A stretch of 15,865 nucleotides of DNA, taken from the NCBI GenBank assembly GCA_947632255.1, contig CANROL010000012.1:1-15865 (forward strand), written 5' to 3'. Source of the DNA: an uncultured Bacilli bacterium (lineage in GTDB: Bacteria; Bacillota_I; Bacilli_A; RF39; UBA660). A program made the position numbers and the translations under genes. Positions 5,516-12,801 of this stretch are shown piece by piece; position 1 is the first letter of the stretch; the number at the start of each line of letters is the position of its first letter. The notes under the pieces are model-generated. The model searched no databases. It saw nothing but the letters and a program-made list of their open reading frames with translations, and was not told where the DNA came from.

Positions 5516-7714
5516 CTATTCATTAAAGAAATCATCAAAGAATTCATCATCAGTGATAACATTATCATTTACAATAATGCTATCAGCATCAACATTTATT
5601 TTAGGTTTATTTTCTTCTTCTGTTGGTTCAACAGTTGTTTCTTCTTCATCTGGTGTTGCTTTCATTTCAAGAAAATCATCGGTTTTAATTTCATCAGGCA
5701 TAGATGGTTCTTCCGTTTTTGGTTCTAAAGAATTATTAGCAGAATTTAATTTTTCATTTTGTCTAGCTTCTTCTTCATCAAGTTCTTTTAAACGACGATC
5801 TATATCTTTCATCATCGCATCAATATCCGCGTCTGATAAAGAATCCATTGGTTTATTAAATAAAGGATTATTGTTAAATGGACTAGATGATGGCATAGCA
5901 TCAAATGATGGCATAGGGCTATTAGGCATAAAAGGATTGCTAAAATTGTTAAAAGGATTAACATCTTTATTAGGATTATCTAAATTTTGCATCATTTGTT
6001 TTCTTTTTTCTTCAGTAACAAATTTTTTAACATCAAATAATTCAATTTTTTTAGTTTCCCGTTCGGGATATGGTTCTTCGGTACGATTTATTCCCCAGTC
6101 CATTTTAAAATCAGGTTCTAATTTAGTTTTAAAAGGATTTTTACGCAAACGGATGATGATGGCTTCAAATAATTTTAGTTTTTGTAAATCTGATACTGTA
6201 ACTAAAGGAGTTGAAGCGGTTTTGTCTTTTTCTTTGGATTTAACTTCCCCACACATTTTAGATATTTCTTCTAAGGCAGCAAGTTCAGTGGATATTAAAT
6301 AAACAAGATTACCACAGTTACCTTTAATAATCTCAGCAACTTCTTTACCATAGACATCATTTAATTGGGCAAAGTTTTGAATGATAAAAGTAAATCGAAT
6401 ATCTCTTGAACGGGCGGCACTAACCATGGAATCGACATCTTTTAGGGGAGGCATATTAGCAAACTCATCTAAAATAAAATTAGTTCTATATGGCAATTTA
6501 CCACCGTTTTCTTGAGCAATATCAATTAATGTTTCATAACATTGTTTAATAAAAATGGTCATTAAAGAGTGATAGGTTTTTTTCTCATCATGAATAATCA
6601 TAAAGACGGCAGTTTTTTCCCGACCAATATCTTCCATTTTAAAATCACTATAAGCAAGCATTTCACTTAAAGTTTCCCGAGAAGAAAATAATCTTATCTT
6701 TTGTCTAAATGTAGATAATATACCACCTTTAGTTTCATTGGGAGCATTAATCGTATTAGAAGCAAAGATATAAGGACTAGATTCTTCACCTTTTAAATTA
6801 AAGTATTCTTTAATATAAGTACTTGTTGCATATCTTTCTTCCCCAATACTACTCATATAGTTAATACTATTTAAATTAACTTGTTTTTCATCAGCATCAT
6901 AAAATAAACCTAAAGCTAAACCAGAAAAATAATCGGCGGCACTTTTTTCCCAGAAATCCGAATCACTACTTTTTTTAGTTTGATCATATAAAATATTTAG
7001 GGCAACATCATCTAATAATTCCGTAGATTTATCAACATTACCATTTTTAAAATAACGATATGGTAAAGTAAGAGGATTCCAAGCATTTCCTTTAGTCGGT
7101 TCCCGGAAATTTAAAACAATAATTTTATAACCTTTTTCTTTTAAATTAGAAACAGCATATTTATAAATTTCCCCTTTAGGATCAGTGATAATCATTGATT
7201 CACCTTTTTTAGCAAGTAAATTAACCATGGGTTTTACAATTGTTTGAGTTTTACCTGAACCAGTAGAACCAATTACTAAGTTATGATATTCCCCATTATC
7301 AACATAGATATCTTTACCATTGTTAATTAAAGGAATTCCAGCCGCGGCAAGAGTATCCGCTTTAGGATTTACTTTAACTACATTAGTATCTGTTTTAATT
7401 TCTTTTTCGGTACTCCATCTAGCATAGCCTGATTCATTTTTTTCACCAATCTTTAAGCCTATACCTTTACCTTTTTCTTTGTTAAAAACATAAGAAGAAA
7501 CACTAGTAAAAATAATTACTAATGAGATAAAAAACATAAATAAAGTTAAAAATAAATAATCACCTGTAAAAGCTTTAAATGGTAATAAACCATAAAATTT
7601 ACCTTCATTAATAAATGATGAAAAATTTAATACAGCAATACAACATAAATATAATAAAACAATACAATATATAATAAATATTAAAAAATCTTTAGGTGAT
7701 ATTTTAAATTTCAT
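5516..7714 (-). CDS. VirD4/TraG-family type IV coupling ATPase
   Basis: A 732-residue membrane-anchored ATPase of the type that docks DNA-protein substrates on a type IV secretion channel. Two hydrophobic segments (about 11-34 and 52-73) anchor it. Walker A is GSTGSGKT (149-156) and Walker B is FILDEFAN (413-420), followed by the family motif SAARSRDIRFTFIIQN (about 432-447). After the ATPase domain (to about 590) comes a stretch rich in Asn, Pro and Phe, a charged helix rich in Asp, Glu, Arg and Lys (about 645-680), and a strongly acidic tail ending TDDEFFDDFFNE. An AAGGAGG site (7722-7728) precedes the ATG and a TATAAT lies at 7744-7749. It is transcribed alone, with its own terminator. No relaxase, VirB4 or other transfer gene is within 8 kb on either side, so it is either a stray element gene or a stand-alone secretion/transfer factor. 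The fold call is very secure; the role is open. Confidence 0.93.
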   Translation of the reverse strand: MKFKISPKDFLIFIIYCIVLLYLCCIAVLNFSSFINEGKFYGLLPFKAFTGDYLFLTLFMFFISLVIIFTSVSSYVFNKEKGKGIGLKIGEKNESGYARWSTEKEIKTDTNVVKVNPKADTLAAAGIPLINNGKDIYVDNGEYHNLVIGSTGSGKTQTIVKPMVNLLAKKGESMIITDPKGEIYKYAVSNLKEKGYKIIVLNFREPTKGNAWNPLTLPYRYFKNGNVDKSTELLDDVALNILYDQTKKSSDSDFWEKSAADYFSGLALGLFYDADEKQVNLNSINYMSSIGEERYATSTYIKEYFNLKGEESSPYIFASNTINAPNETKGGILSTFRQKIRLFSSRETLSEMLAYSDFKMEDIGREKTAVFMIIHDEKKTYHSLMTIFIKQCYETLIDIAQENGGKLPYRTNFILDEFANMPPLKDVDSMVSAARSRDIRFTFIIQNFAQLNDVYGKEVAEIIKGNCGNLVYLISTELAALEEISKMCGEVKSKEKDKTASTPLVTVSDLQKLKLFEAIIIRLRKNPFKTKLEPDFKMDWGINRTEEPYPERETKKIELFDVKKFVTEEKRKQMMQNLDNPNKDVNPFNNFSNPFMPNSPMPSFDAMPSSSPFNNNPLFNKPMDSLSDADIDAMMKDIDRRLKELDEEEARQNEKLNSANNSLEPKTEEPSMPDEIKTDDFLEMKATPDEEETTVEPTEEENKPKINVDADSIIVNDNVITDDEFFDDFFNE

Positions 7715-7743
7715 AAAGTGTCCTCCTTAAAATAACTAAAAGT

Positions 7744-7749
7744 ATTATA
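7744..7749 (-). promoter_or_regulatory. -10 box of the VirD4-like gene
   Basis: TATAAT on the minus strand, 30 nt upstream of the ATG; the -35 region (TTTTTC at 17 nt) is weak. The rest of the 7715-7866 gap is A/T-rich and I see nothing else in it, including no convincing terminator for the uppS operon. Confidence 0.5.
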
Positions 7750-7866
7750 CTACAAAAATTTAAAAAGAAAAAGATTTTTTGTAAGATTATACTTATCTTT
7801 CGTATTTTATATTAATTTAAAAGAATAAAAGATATCATAAAATAAAGTATTTTTTTGATAAAATTT

Positions 7867-8262
7867 CTAAAAATTATAAGTATTAACATAATTATTAAAG
7901 AAAGTGTTTAAAGTTTCATTACGCTTATTAATATTAAAATCATAATTAGAAGCTAATTTATATAAATAGGCTGTATAATTATTAAATTCAGGTAATTCAT
8001 ATTTTTTTTGTAATTCATTAATATAACTTTCATATTCTATAAATATTTGATCTTTAGTTTTATGTGGATCTTTTAAAATAATTAAATCATGGTAATAACA
8101 AGTAGCATTATCAATATCATTTGTACAAGAAAAACTAGGAAATTGATAAGTTTTAAAAAGAATAAATTTAATTAAGATAAATAAAATAATAATTATAATT
8201 AAGATAAATAAAACTAATATAAAACGATGATGGTTAAAATAATTTAAAATTTTGGATATCAC
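7867..8262 (-). CDS. Small membrane-anchored protein of unknown function, coupled to uppS
   Basis: I do not recognise this 131-residue protein. It has a basic N-terminus, one long hydrophobic segment (about residues 13-38, rich in Ile, Leu and Phe), then about 90 polar residues predicted outside the membrane. These contain a close cysteine pair (FSCTND...ATCYYHD) that could form a disulfide. The polar part is rich in Tyr and Asn and looks helical. The start is a GTG (8260-8262) that shares bases with the uppS stop codon TGA (8259-8261), so the two genes are almost certainly translationally coupled. In many Firmicutes the gene after uppS is cdsA; here this gene takes that place. A role near the membrane or in undecaprenyl-lipid metabolism is only a guess from position. 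Confidence 0.72.
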   Translation of the reverse strand: MISKILNYFNHHRFILVLFILIIIIILFILIKFILFKTYQFPSFSCTNDIDNATCYYHDLIILKDPHKTKDQIFIEYESYINELQKKYELPEFNNYTAYLYKLASNYDFNINKRNETLNTFFNNYVNTYNF

Positions 8263-8969
8263 TTATTAAGGCCTCCAAAACGACGATCACGATTTTCATA
8301 CATAAATAAAGCTTTATTAAATTCGGATTTATCAAAATCAGGAAAATAAGTATTGGTAAAATAAAATTCACTATAACTTAATTCATAAAGCATAAAATTA
8401 CTTACTCTTTGCTCTCCCCCAGTTCTTATTAATAAATCAATTGGGGGTAAATCATGATATAAATATTTATAAAAATCTTCACGAGTAAAATTAGTAATAT
8501 CAAGTCCTTTATTAATATCTTGAGCAAGTTTAATTGAAGCATCTATTATTTCTTCTTGACCACCATAGTTAAAACAAATATTTAAAATACCTTCTTTATT
8601 ATCTTTGGTTTTTTCTTGAACATTCTTAATCGCTTCTATAACATCATCTCTTAAATTAGTAGTCCGTCCGGATACTAATACTTTTATCCCCTTTTTATTT
8701 AATTTTTCAAATTTAGTATTAAAATATTTAACAATTAAATTCATTAAATAATCTACTTCTTTTTTATCACGTTTAAAATTATCAGTAGAAAAGGCATAAA
8801 CACTTAAAACTTCCACCCCCATATCCATAGCATGAAGAGCAATCTTTTCTAAAGTTTTACTTCCTTCTAAATGACCTTCACTGCGAGCCAAGCCTCTTTT
8901 TTCAGCCCAACGACCATTTCCATCCATAATTATAGCAACATGTTTGGGTATATTCAATTTAAACACCAT
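8259..8969 (-). CDS. uppS: Undecaprenyl diphosphate synthase (cis-prenyltransferase)
   Basis: It condenses eight isopentenyl diphosphates onto farnesyl diphosphate to make the C55 lipid carrier for peptidoglycan and other wall polymers. Family landmarks are present in order: HVAIIMDGNGRWAEKRG with the catalytic Asp (about D16), EGHLEGSKT, LSVYAFSTDNFKR, and the C-terminal IRTGGEQRVSNFMLYELSYSEFYF that binds diphosphate. From ATG 8967-8969 it is 236 residues, normal for the family. A TTG at 8979-8981 would lengthen it, but it lies between the -10 box and the expected start of transcription, so ATG (or the adjoining GTG) is preferred. The ribosome site is weak (AGAAAG) and the leader very short. 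It ends with TGA overlapping the GTG of the next gene. Confidence 0.96.
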   Translation of the reverse strand: MVFKLNIPKHVAIIMDGNGRWAEKRGLARSEGHLEGSKTLEKIALHAMDMGVEVLSVYAFSTDNFKRDKKEVDYLMNLIVKYFNTKFEKLNKKGIKVLVSGRTTNLRDDVIEAIKNVQEKTKDNKEGILNICFNYGGQEEIIDASIKLAQDINKGLDITNFTREDFYKYLYHDLPPIDLLIRTGGEQRVSNFMLYELSYSEFYFTNTYFPDFDKSEFNKALFMYENRDRRFGGLNK

Positions 8970-8982
8970 CTTTCTATTCAAA

Positions 8983-8991
8983 ATTATACCA
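8983..8991 (-). promoter_or_regulatory. Extended -10 promoter of uppS
   Basis: TGGTATAAT on the minus strand (TATAAT at 8983-8988). No good -35 is visible at 17 nt, which fits an extended -10 promoter. It is back-to-back with the tRNA promoter at 8998-9026. Confidence 0.65.
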
Positions 8992-8997
8992 TAAGTA

Positions 8998-9026
8998 TTG
9001 CTAATTAGAAATATTTTTGCTAAAAT
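8998..9026 (+). promoter_or_regulatory. Promoter of tRNA-Thr
   Basis: TTGCTA (8998-9003), 17-nt spacer and TAAAAT (9021-9026). The expected start is 1-2 nt before the mature tRNA 5' end at 9035. Confidence 0.65.
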
Positions 9027-9034
9027 TTAGATAT

Positions 9035-9108
9035 GCTGATTTAGTTTAGTGGTAAAACAGATGCATGGTAAGCATCAAAGGACTGTTCAATTCAGTCATT
9101 CAGCACCA
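9035..9108 (+). tRNA. tRNA-Thr (anticodon GGT)
   Basis: A complete cloverleaf is readable by eye. The acceptor arms are 9035-9041 and 9098-9104 (one U-U mismatch), the D stem GTTT/AAAC encloses loop AGTGGTA, and the anticodon stem GATGC/GCATC encloses loop ATGGTAA with anticodon GGT at 9067-9069. The T stem GACTG/CAGTC encloses loop TTCAATT, and the discriminator A is followed by an encoded CCA (9106-9108). The GGT anticodon reads ACC and ACT threonine codons. Confidence 0.95.
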
Positions 9109-9122
9109 TTTAGTAATTAAAC

Positions 9123-9144
9123 CTCGAATTGATCGAGCTTTTTT
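9123..9144 (+). terminator. Intrinsic terminator of tRNA-Thr
   Basis: Hairpin CTCGA-ATTGA-TCGAG (9123-9137) followed by C and a run of six T. Confidence 0.75.
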
Positions 9145-9155
9145 ATTTACTTTTT

Positions 9156-10010
9156 TTAATTTTTATTTTCTAACTTGTTTTCTTCTAAATATTTATAATT
9201 AAGATTATTTTGATTACTTATTATAGATTTACCTAGTTTTTGCTCTAAATTATCTTTAGCTATTTTAGAAACATTTCCACCCATTTGAGCAATAACTTTA
9301 TTTTGTTCTAAACCATAAGGATTATATTCTTTAGCAAGTTCTCTTGTGGCAACTTCACCTAAATCTGTAAGGATTATTTCAATATCCGACATATTATCTC
9401 TTAAAGATTCTTTTCTTATTCCTTTAAAGGTTTTATATTCACTGGCAGTCATACCAGACCATTCTTTATATATTTCGTTTGTAAGTATTCCATATTCATA
9501 ATCTTTAGAAATACCTCCGTTTTTCCATGTATCAGTTAATTGATTTCTATTTAGTATTCCTTTTAATCTAGCTTCAATCCATTTATCGTCATGCCCTCTC
9601 TTACGATAATAATTAACTGCTCTTTTAATAGCTATTTCCGGATCAAATACTTCATCAATTCTTTCACTACCTAAATTAGCTAACCATAATTTAAATGGTT
9701 CCGCTTTAGGGCTTGGAATAGATTCAATTAATCTTAATATGCCTTTAGTATCTAAAGTATCTGTAGTCCGCATTTTACCATCGTGTGCAACCATTTTCAA
9801 CTGCACGATATTTTCGTGCAGTTGACTTCCCTCTTCTTTAAGTTTTCTTTTTAAATCACTCCAATAATTTCTTGGTATATTAGCATTAGTTAAAACTGCA
9901 ATTACATCTACCACACTAAAGTAATATTCTTCCTTTTCATTATCCCAAATACTTCTTATTTCCTTTCCTTCAAAAAGATTTGAAATTGTTTCTAATTTGT
10001 TTTGATTCAT
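9156..10010 (-). CDS. Bro-N-domain phage-type antirepressor
   Basis: A 284-residue protein. Residues about 1-110 form a Bro-N domain (FEGKEIRSIWDNEKEEYYFSV at the front, then a WSDLKRKLKEEGS region and SPKAEPFKLWLANLG at its end). The rest (RKRGHDDKWIEARLKGI, GILTNEIYKEWSGMTASEYK, DIEIILTDLGEVATRELAK, then a QMGGNVSKIAKDNLEQKLGK tail) resembles the C-terminal region shared with DinD-like proteins. Such proteins occur in prophages, where Bro-N antirepressors counteract repressors, and as stand-alone chromosomal genes. The start is ATG 10008-10010, with AGGGAGG 8 nt upstream; an upstream in-frame ATG (10035-10037) overlaps the -10 box and cannot be transcribed. No other phage genes are near, so this may be a remnant or a domesticated copy beside the tRNA. 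Its exact role is unknown. Confidence 0.85.
   Translation of the reverse strand: MNQNKLETISNLFEGKEIRSIWDNEKEEYYFSVVDVIAVLTNANIPRNYWSDLKRKLKEEGSQLHENIVQLKMVAHDGKMRTTDTLDTKGILRLIESIPSPKAEPFKLWLANLGSERIDEVFDPEIAIKRAVNYYRKRGHDDKWIEARLKGILNRNQLTDTWKNGGISKDYEYGILTNEIYKEWSGMTASEYKTFKGIRKESLRDNMSDIEIILTDLGEVATRELAKEYNPYGLEQNKVIAQMGGNVSKIAKDNLEQKLGKSIISNQNNLNYKYLEENKLENKN
9797..9825. repeat. Perfect 12-bp inverted repeat inside the antirepressor gene
   Basis: Arms TCAACTGCACGA (9797-9808) and TCGTGCAGTTGA (9814-9825) are exact complements around a 5-nt loop. On the mRNA this gives a 12-bp stem within codons for SQLHENIVQL. It is much more GC-rich than the surrounding sequence. Confidence 0.9.
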
Positions 10011-10035
10011 TAATATAACCTCCCTTATCAAGGAC

Positions 10036-10064
10036 ATTATAGCAAATAAATAGATCCATTACAA
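10036..10064 (-). promoter_or_regulatory. Promoter of the antirepressor gene
   Basis: TTGTAA (10059-10064), 17-nt spacer and TATAAT (10036-10041) on the minus strand. Transcription should start near 10030, which rules out the ATG at 10037. Confidence 0.75.
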
Positions 10065-10103
10065 TAGTTAGGTAAGGCTCGTAAAGAGTTTTATATTTTT
10101 ATT

Positions 10104-10985
10104 TTAATTTATTTGACATATAGTAAAATCTTTATCATCTAATAATAAATCATTACCATTATAAATATATAAATCATAACCTTCATAATTTTTATAATTT
10201 ATTTTTTGATATTTACTTTCTAATTCATTTTTTACTTCTTTTAAAATATCATAACTACCTTTTACAATAAGATAAAAGCCATCATGTTCATTAGTTTCTA
10301 GGTATGAATAATCTAATTTAGATTTATCTATGTTTATTAAAGAAGTAATATCTTTTTCTTTAAATTCTAAAGATTGATCGGCAATATAAGCTCCTAGTCT
10401 ATCTTTTAGACAATAAACAACTGGTTTATAATTATCGGGTACATAAGTATTTATAATCTTTAATAATTTAAGACTATCTTCTTCATTTAAAACTATTTCT
10501 TTACCAGGGACTGTAATATGAAGTTCGGTTTTATGTTCAGATATTCCAAAACCATAGGCTTCTATTCCATAAGTATTTTTATCAACAATTAAACTATAAT
10601 TATTTTCACCATCACAAGTTTCAGTAGTATATTCATATTTTTCAAATAAACTTAAAATAAATGTTTCAGCTTCTATACTAACTGGGTTGTATTCTGTTAA
10701 AGCATTAAGAGGAAGTGCTTTTATAGATACCCTATTAGAAGTATTATTAGATATAGGACAAGTATATTTTTCTTTTTTCCAAGTAGTAACTTTTTCATTA
10801 TTATTACAGTGATAATGATTAACAAATAAACCTTTATCAATATAGTCAGTACTTCCTCCATCTAAATTATCTCTTATCTTAAGTAAGGGACTATTATCAA
10901 AGATTTTTGCTTGCATAGTATCTAGTATAATAACACCAATCAAAACTCCCAGTACAATTAAAATAATTTTTAGACCTTTTTTCAT
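10104..10985 (-). CDS. Membrane-anchored extracytoplasmic protein of unknown function
   Basis: A 293-residue protein with a basic start (MKKGLK), one hydrophobic segment (about 7-21) acting as anchor or uncleaved signal, and an exported domain. No lipobox cysteine is obvious. Early in the domain is a motif reading FDNSPLLKIRDN, then DYIDKGLFVNHYHC and KYTCPIS. I recall similar segments from uncharacterised Firmicutes proteins but know no function. Five cysteines in the exported part suggest disulfides. The start is ATG 10983-10985, with GGAGG 4 nt upstream; the longer open frame reaching 11255 runs back through the promoter and the opposite-strand gene and is not coding. It is transcribed alone, divergent from the NPETG surface protein. 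Confidence 0.75.
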   Translation of the reverse strand: MKKGLKIILIVLGVLIGVIILDTMQAKIFDNSPLLKIRDNLDGGSTDYIDKGLFVNHYHCNNNEKVTTWKKEKYTCPISNNTSNRVSIKALPLNALTEYNPVSIEAETFILSLFEKYEYTTETCDGENNYSLIVDKNTYGIEAYGFGISEHKTELHITVPGKEIVLNEEDSLKLLKIINTYVPDNYKPVVYCLKDRLGAYIADQSLEFKEKDITSLINIDKSKLDYSYLETNEHDGFYLIVKGSYDILKEVKNELESKYQKINYKNYEGYDLYIYNGNDLLLDDKDFTICQIN

Positions 10986-11021
10986 ATTTCCTCCATTTTT
11001 AAAAAAACTTTTATTGATTAA

Positions 11022-11030
11022 ATTATAACA
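11022..11030 (-). promoter_or_regulatory. Extended -10 promoter of the unknown membrane protein
   Basis: TGTTATAAT on the minus strand (TATAAT at 11022-11027), about 37 nt upstream of the ATG. The -35 region is poor, consistent with an extended -10. Confidence 0.55.
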
Positions 11031-11163
11031 TTTCTCTTTGTAAAAAAATATAATAAATGTAATCTTTTCAATATAATTTAAAAATATATGCAATAAATTT
11101 CGACATATTTCGAGTATATTTTTAAGTAAAAATACCAAACTAAAATTAGAAAGGAGAATAAAA

Positions 11164-11922
11164 ATGGCTAAGAAACATACAGGGATTATGATATTTTTAT
11201 TAATGGTTTTAACAATATTTCCTTTTATAAATGCTAAAGCTGAGACTAGTGCCACGGTTAATAATCAACAGACACTTAAAGAAGCTTTAGCCAATACTAG
11301 TATTGATACAATTATATTAAGCGAAGATATTGAAACAACCGAGAAAATAAATGTTACGAGAACGGTTACTATTGATGGTAAAGGTCATACGATGAAATAT
11401 GTAGGTACTTTTGGTTCCACAAATAGTAAAAGTAACACTGTATGGGGTGGTATCTATGTTATTCAAGTCTATAAAGTAAATGCAACCATTAGGGATATAA
11501 AACTTACTGGTGGTAATGCAGGACTCCTTATTAATGGAGGTAATGTACGACTTGAAGGAACAATTGATGTATCAGGTAATGGTTTTGGAGGTATAGAACT
11601 AGGAAAAGGTGCTAATGTAAATTCCGCGCCAGAACTAGAAATGACTAGTAAAACTAAATTAGTAAATACTACGGAAGATGAAAATAACCCAACACTTTGG
11701 GCACCTCAAGATACAGATGATGCCATCATTGAAGTTGATGGTGTAGAGCATGAATTAAAACCTGGGGAAGAATTATCTCTTACGGAATATCAAGATATAT
11801 TTAATTTAAGTGATAATCCAGAAACTGGGGATTTACTTATATGGTTTGCCATCATTGGTTTAGTTGGTTTTATTACTATCGGTGTAACTTTAAGAAATTT
11901 AACAATTAAAAAGAGAAACTAA
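11164..11922 (+). CDS. Surface protein with beta-helix-like repeats and NPETG sorting signal
   Basis: A 252-residue exported protein. A signal peptide (about 1-26, cut near NAKA) precedes a domain whose strand pattern (IDTIILSEDIE, INVTRTVTIDGKGHTMKY, ATIRDIKLTGGNAGLLINGG, VRLEGTIDVSGNGFGGIELG) is that of a short right-handed beta-helix, the fold of pectate-lyase-like and adhesin proteins. No catalytic residues can be assigned. The C-terminus is a cell-wall sorting signal: NPETG (218-222), about 20 hydrophobic residues, then KKRN. NPxTx motifs are characteristic of class B sortase substrates, and a class B sortase gene lies immediately downstream on the other strand. The start has GGAG 9 nt upstream. 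Covalent anchoring to the wall is well supported; the ligand or function is unknown. Confidence 0.82.
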   Translation: MAKKHTGIMIFLLMVLTIFPFINAKAETSATVNNQQTLKEALANTSIDTIILSEDIETTEKINVTRTVTIDGKGHTMKYVGTFGSTNSKSNTVWGGIYVIQVYKVNATIRDIKLTGGNAGLLINGGNVRLEGTIDVSGNGFGGIELGKGANVNSAPELEMTSKTKLVNTTEDENNPTLWAPQDTDDAIIEVDGVEHELKPGEELSLTEYQDIFNLSDNPETGDLLIWFAIIGLVGFITIGVTLRNLTIKKRN

Positions 11923-12728
11923 TTAACTTTGGTTTCTTTTTTTATAAGTTTAGCATGAACAACTATTCTTGTTCCAAAATTATCATAACAAGTAGATAAA
12001 GTTAAAATATAATCATCCGTATTTATGGAAGTATTAAAATCATATATACTTCTATTTTTTATTGTTTGTAAAAATTCTGCATAAGTATCATTGGGAAATA
12101 CTATTTTTAAATATAAACTTTCTTTGGGGATTTTATAAACACTAAATATTTGCCAAAGAGTATTTTCATCAGGGCTAGATAAACGAATAATATTATTATT
12201 TTTATTATTAAACCAAGATTTATCTAAAACATTTATTAAAGGTCCAAACATCGTATTATCTAAGCGTCGATGACCATAGATAATGGTATTACGATTTTTA
12301 TTTTTAAGGTTGTTGCGATAATCTAAGAATATCCAACCGGCTGCATTAGTTTGTTTAGCTAAGTTATGATTTAAATAATAAGAATTATTAGTAGTTTGAA
12401 CAAGCGGATAATCAATATTTGAATTCCCTACTTGTAACCATCCTATAACATCAGGATTATTCTTTTTTAAACTAGATATATCAACATCTAAAAAAGGAAT
12501 ATCAATATAATTATAATAAGAATCTAATTTATTTACTGGAGGATTATATAAAGCTTTATTAACTAAATCATCAGTATTAATTTCCCTTTTAGGGATTGTT
12601 TTAAAAGTTGCTTCAATATTATTAATAGCCTTTTTATCTTGATAATAGTTATAAAAATAAATACCACTTATAATTAAACAAAAAATACTTATAATTAAGA
12701 AAAAAATATTAAGATATTTTAGCTTCAT
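11919..12728 (-). CDS. srtB: Class B sortase
   Basis: A 269-residue membrane-anchored cysteine transpeptidase that cuts a sorting motif between Thr and its next residue and joins the protein to the peptidoglycan cross-bridge. An N-terminal anchor (about 7-27) is followed by the class B landmarks NPDVIGWLQVG and IDYPLVQ, then YYLNHN, GWIFLDYRN, the catalytic His in IIYGHR (H153), the catalytic Cys in LTLSTC (C247) and the Arg in GTRIVVHAK (R254). The catalytic triad is intact. Its TAG stop (11919-11921) shares two bases with the TAA of the convergent surface protein (11920-11922), so the pair is very compact. The NPETG motif next door is the obvious substrate. The ribosome site is weak (AGAAG) and I could not find a confident promoter in 12729-12791. 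Confidence 0.94.
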   Translation of the reverse strand: MKLKYLNIFFLIISIFCLIISGIYFYNYYQDKKAINNIEATFKTIPKREINTDDLVNKALYNPPVNKLDSYYNYIDIPFLDVDISSLKKNNPDVIGWLQVGNSNIDYPLVQTTNNSYYLNHNLAKQTNAAGWIFLDYRNNLKNKNRNTIIYGHRRLDNTMFGPLINVLDKSWFNNKNNNIIRLSSPDENTLWQIFSVYKIPKESLYLKIVFPNDTYAEFLQTIKNRSIYDFNTSINTDDYILTLSTCYDNFGTRIVVHAKLIKKETKVN

Positions 12729-12780
12729 ATATATCTTCTTTCTTTAAATATAGTTTGGATAATTATTAAATATTTATGTT

Positions 12781-12801
12781 AAAAAAGAAGATTACTCTTC
12801 T
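12781..12801 (-). terminator. Intrinsic terminator of the RDD gene
   Basis: Minus-strand hairpin AGAAGA-GTAA-TCTTCT (12786-12801) followed by a run of T. It overlaps the RDD stop codon (12792-12794) and separates RDD from the sortase. Confidence 0.8.

Noticed and set aside
5490..6302. A 270-residue open frame on the plus strand
   Set aside because: It lies almost wholly antisense to the VirD4-like gene. It is low-complexity (Ser/Leu-rich) as expected from the reverse of its acidic, Asn-rich tail, and it has no supporting family features.
7780..7866. Terminator for the uppS operon in the gap before the VirD4-like gene
   Set aside because: Small AT-rich hairpins can be drawn (for example AAGAT/ATCTT near 7784-7800) but none has a proper T run on the minus strand.
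8259..8261. TGA read as tryptophan (Mycoplasma code), extending uppS by a few residues
   Set aside because: Tryptophan codons I checked in the long genes are TGG, and the TGA overlaps a plausible GTG start of a coupled gene. The standard code fits better, though this one stop is the only TGA stop I noted.
10986..11255. N-terminal extension of the unknown membrane protein to 383 residues
   Set aside because: The extension runs through the -10 box and into the opposite-strand surface-protein gene, while the internal ATG has a strong ribosome site directly upstream.
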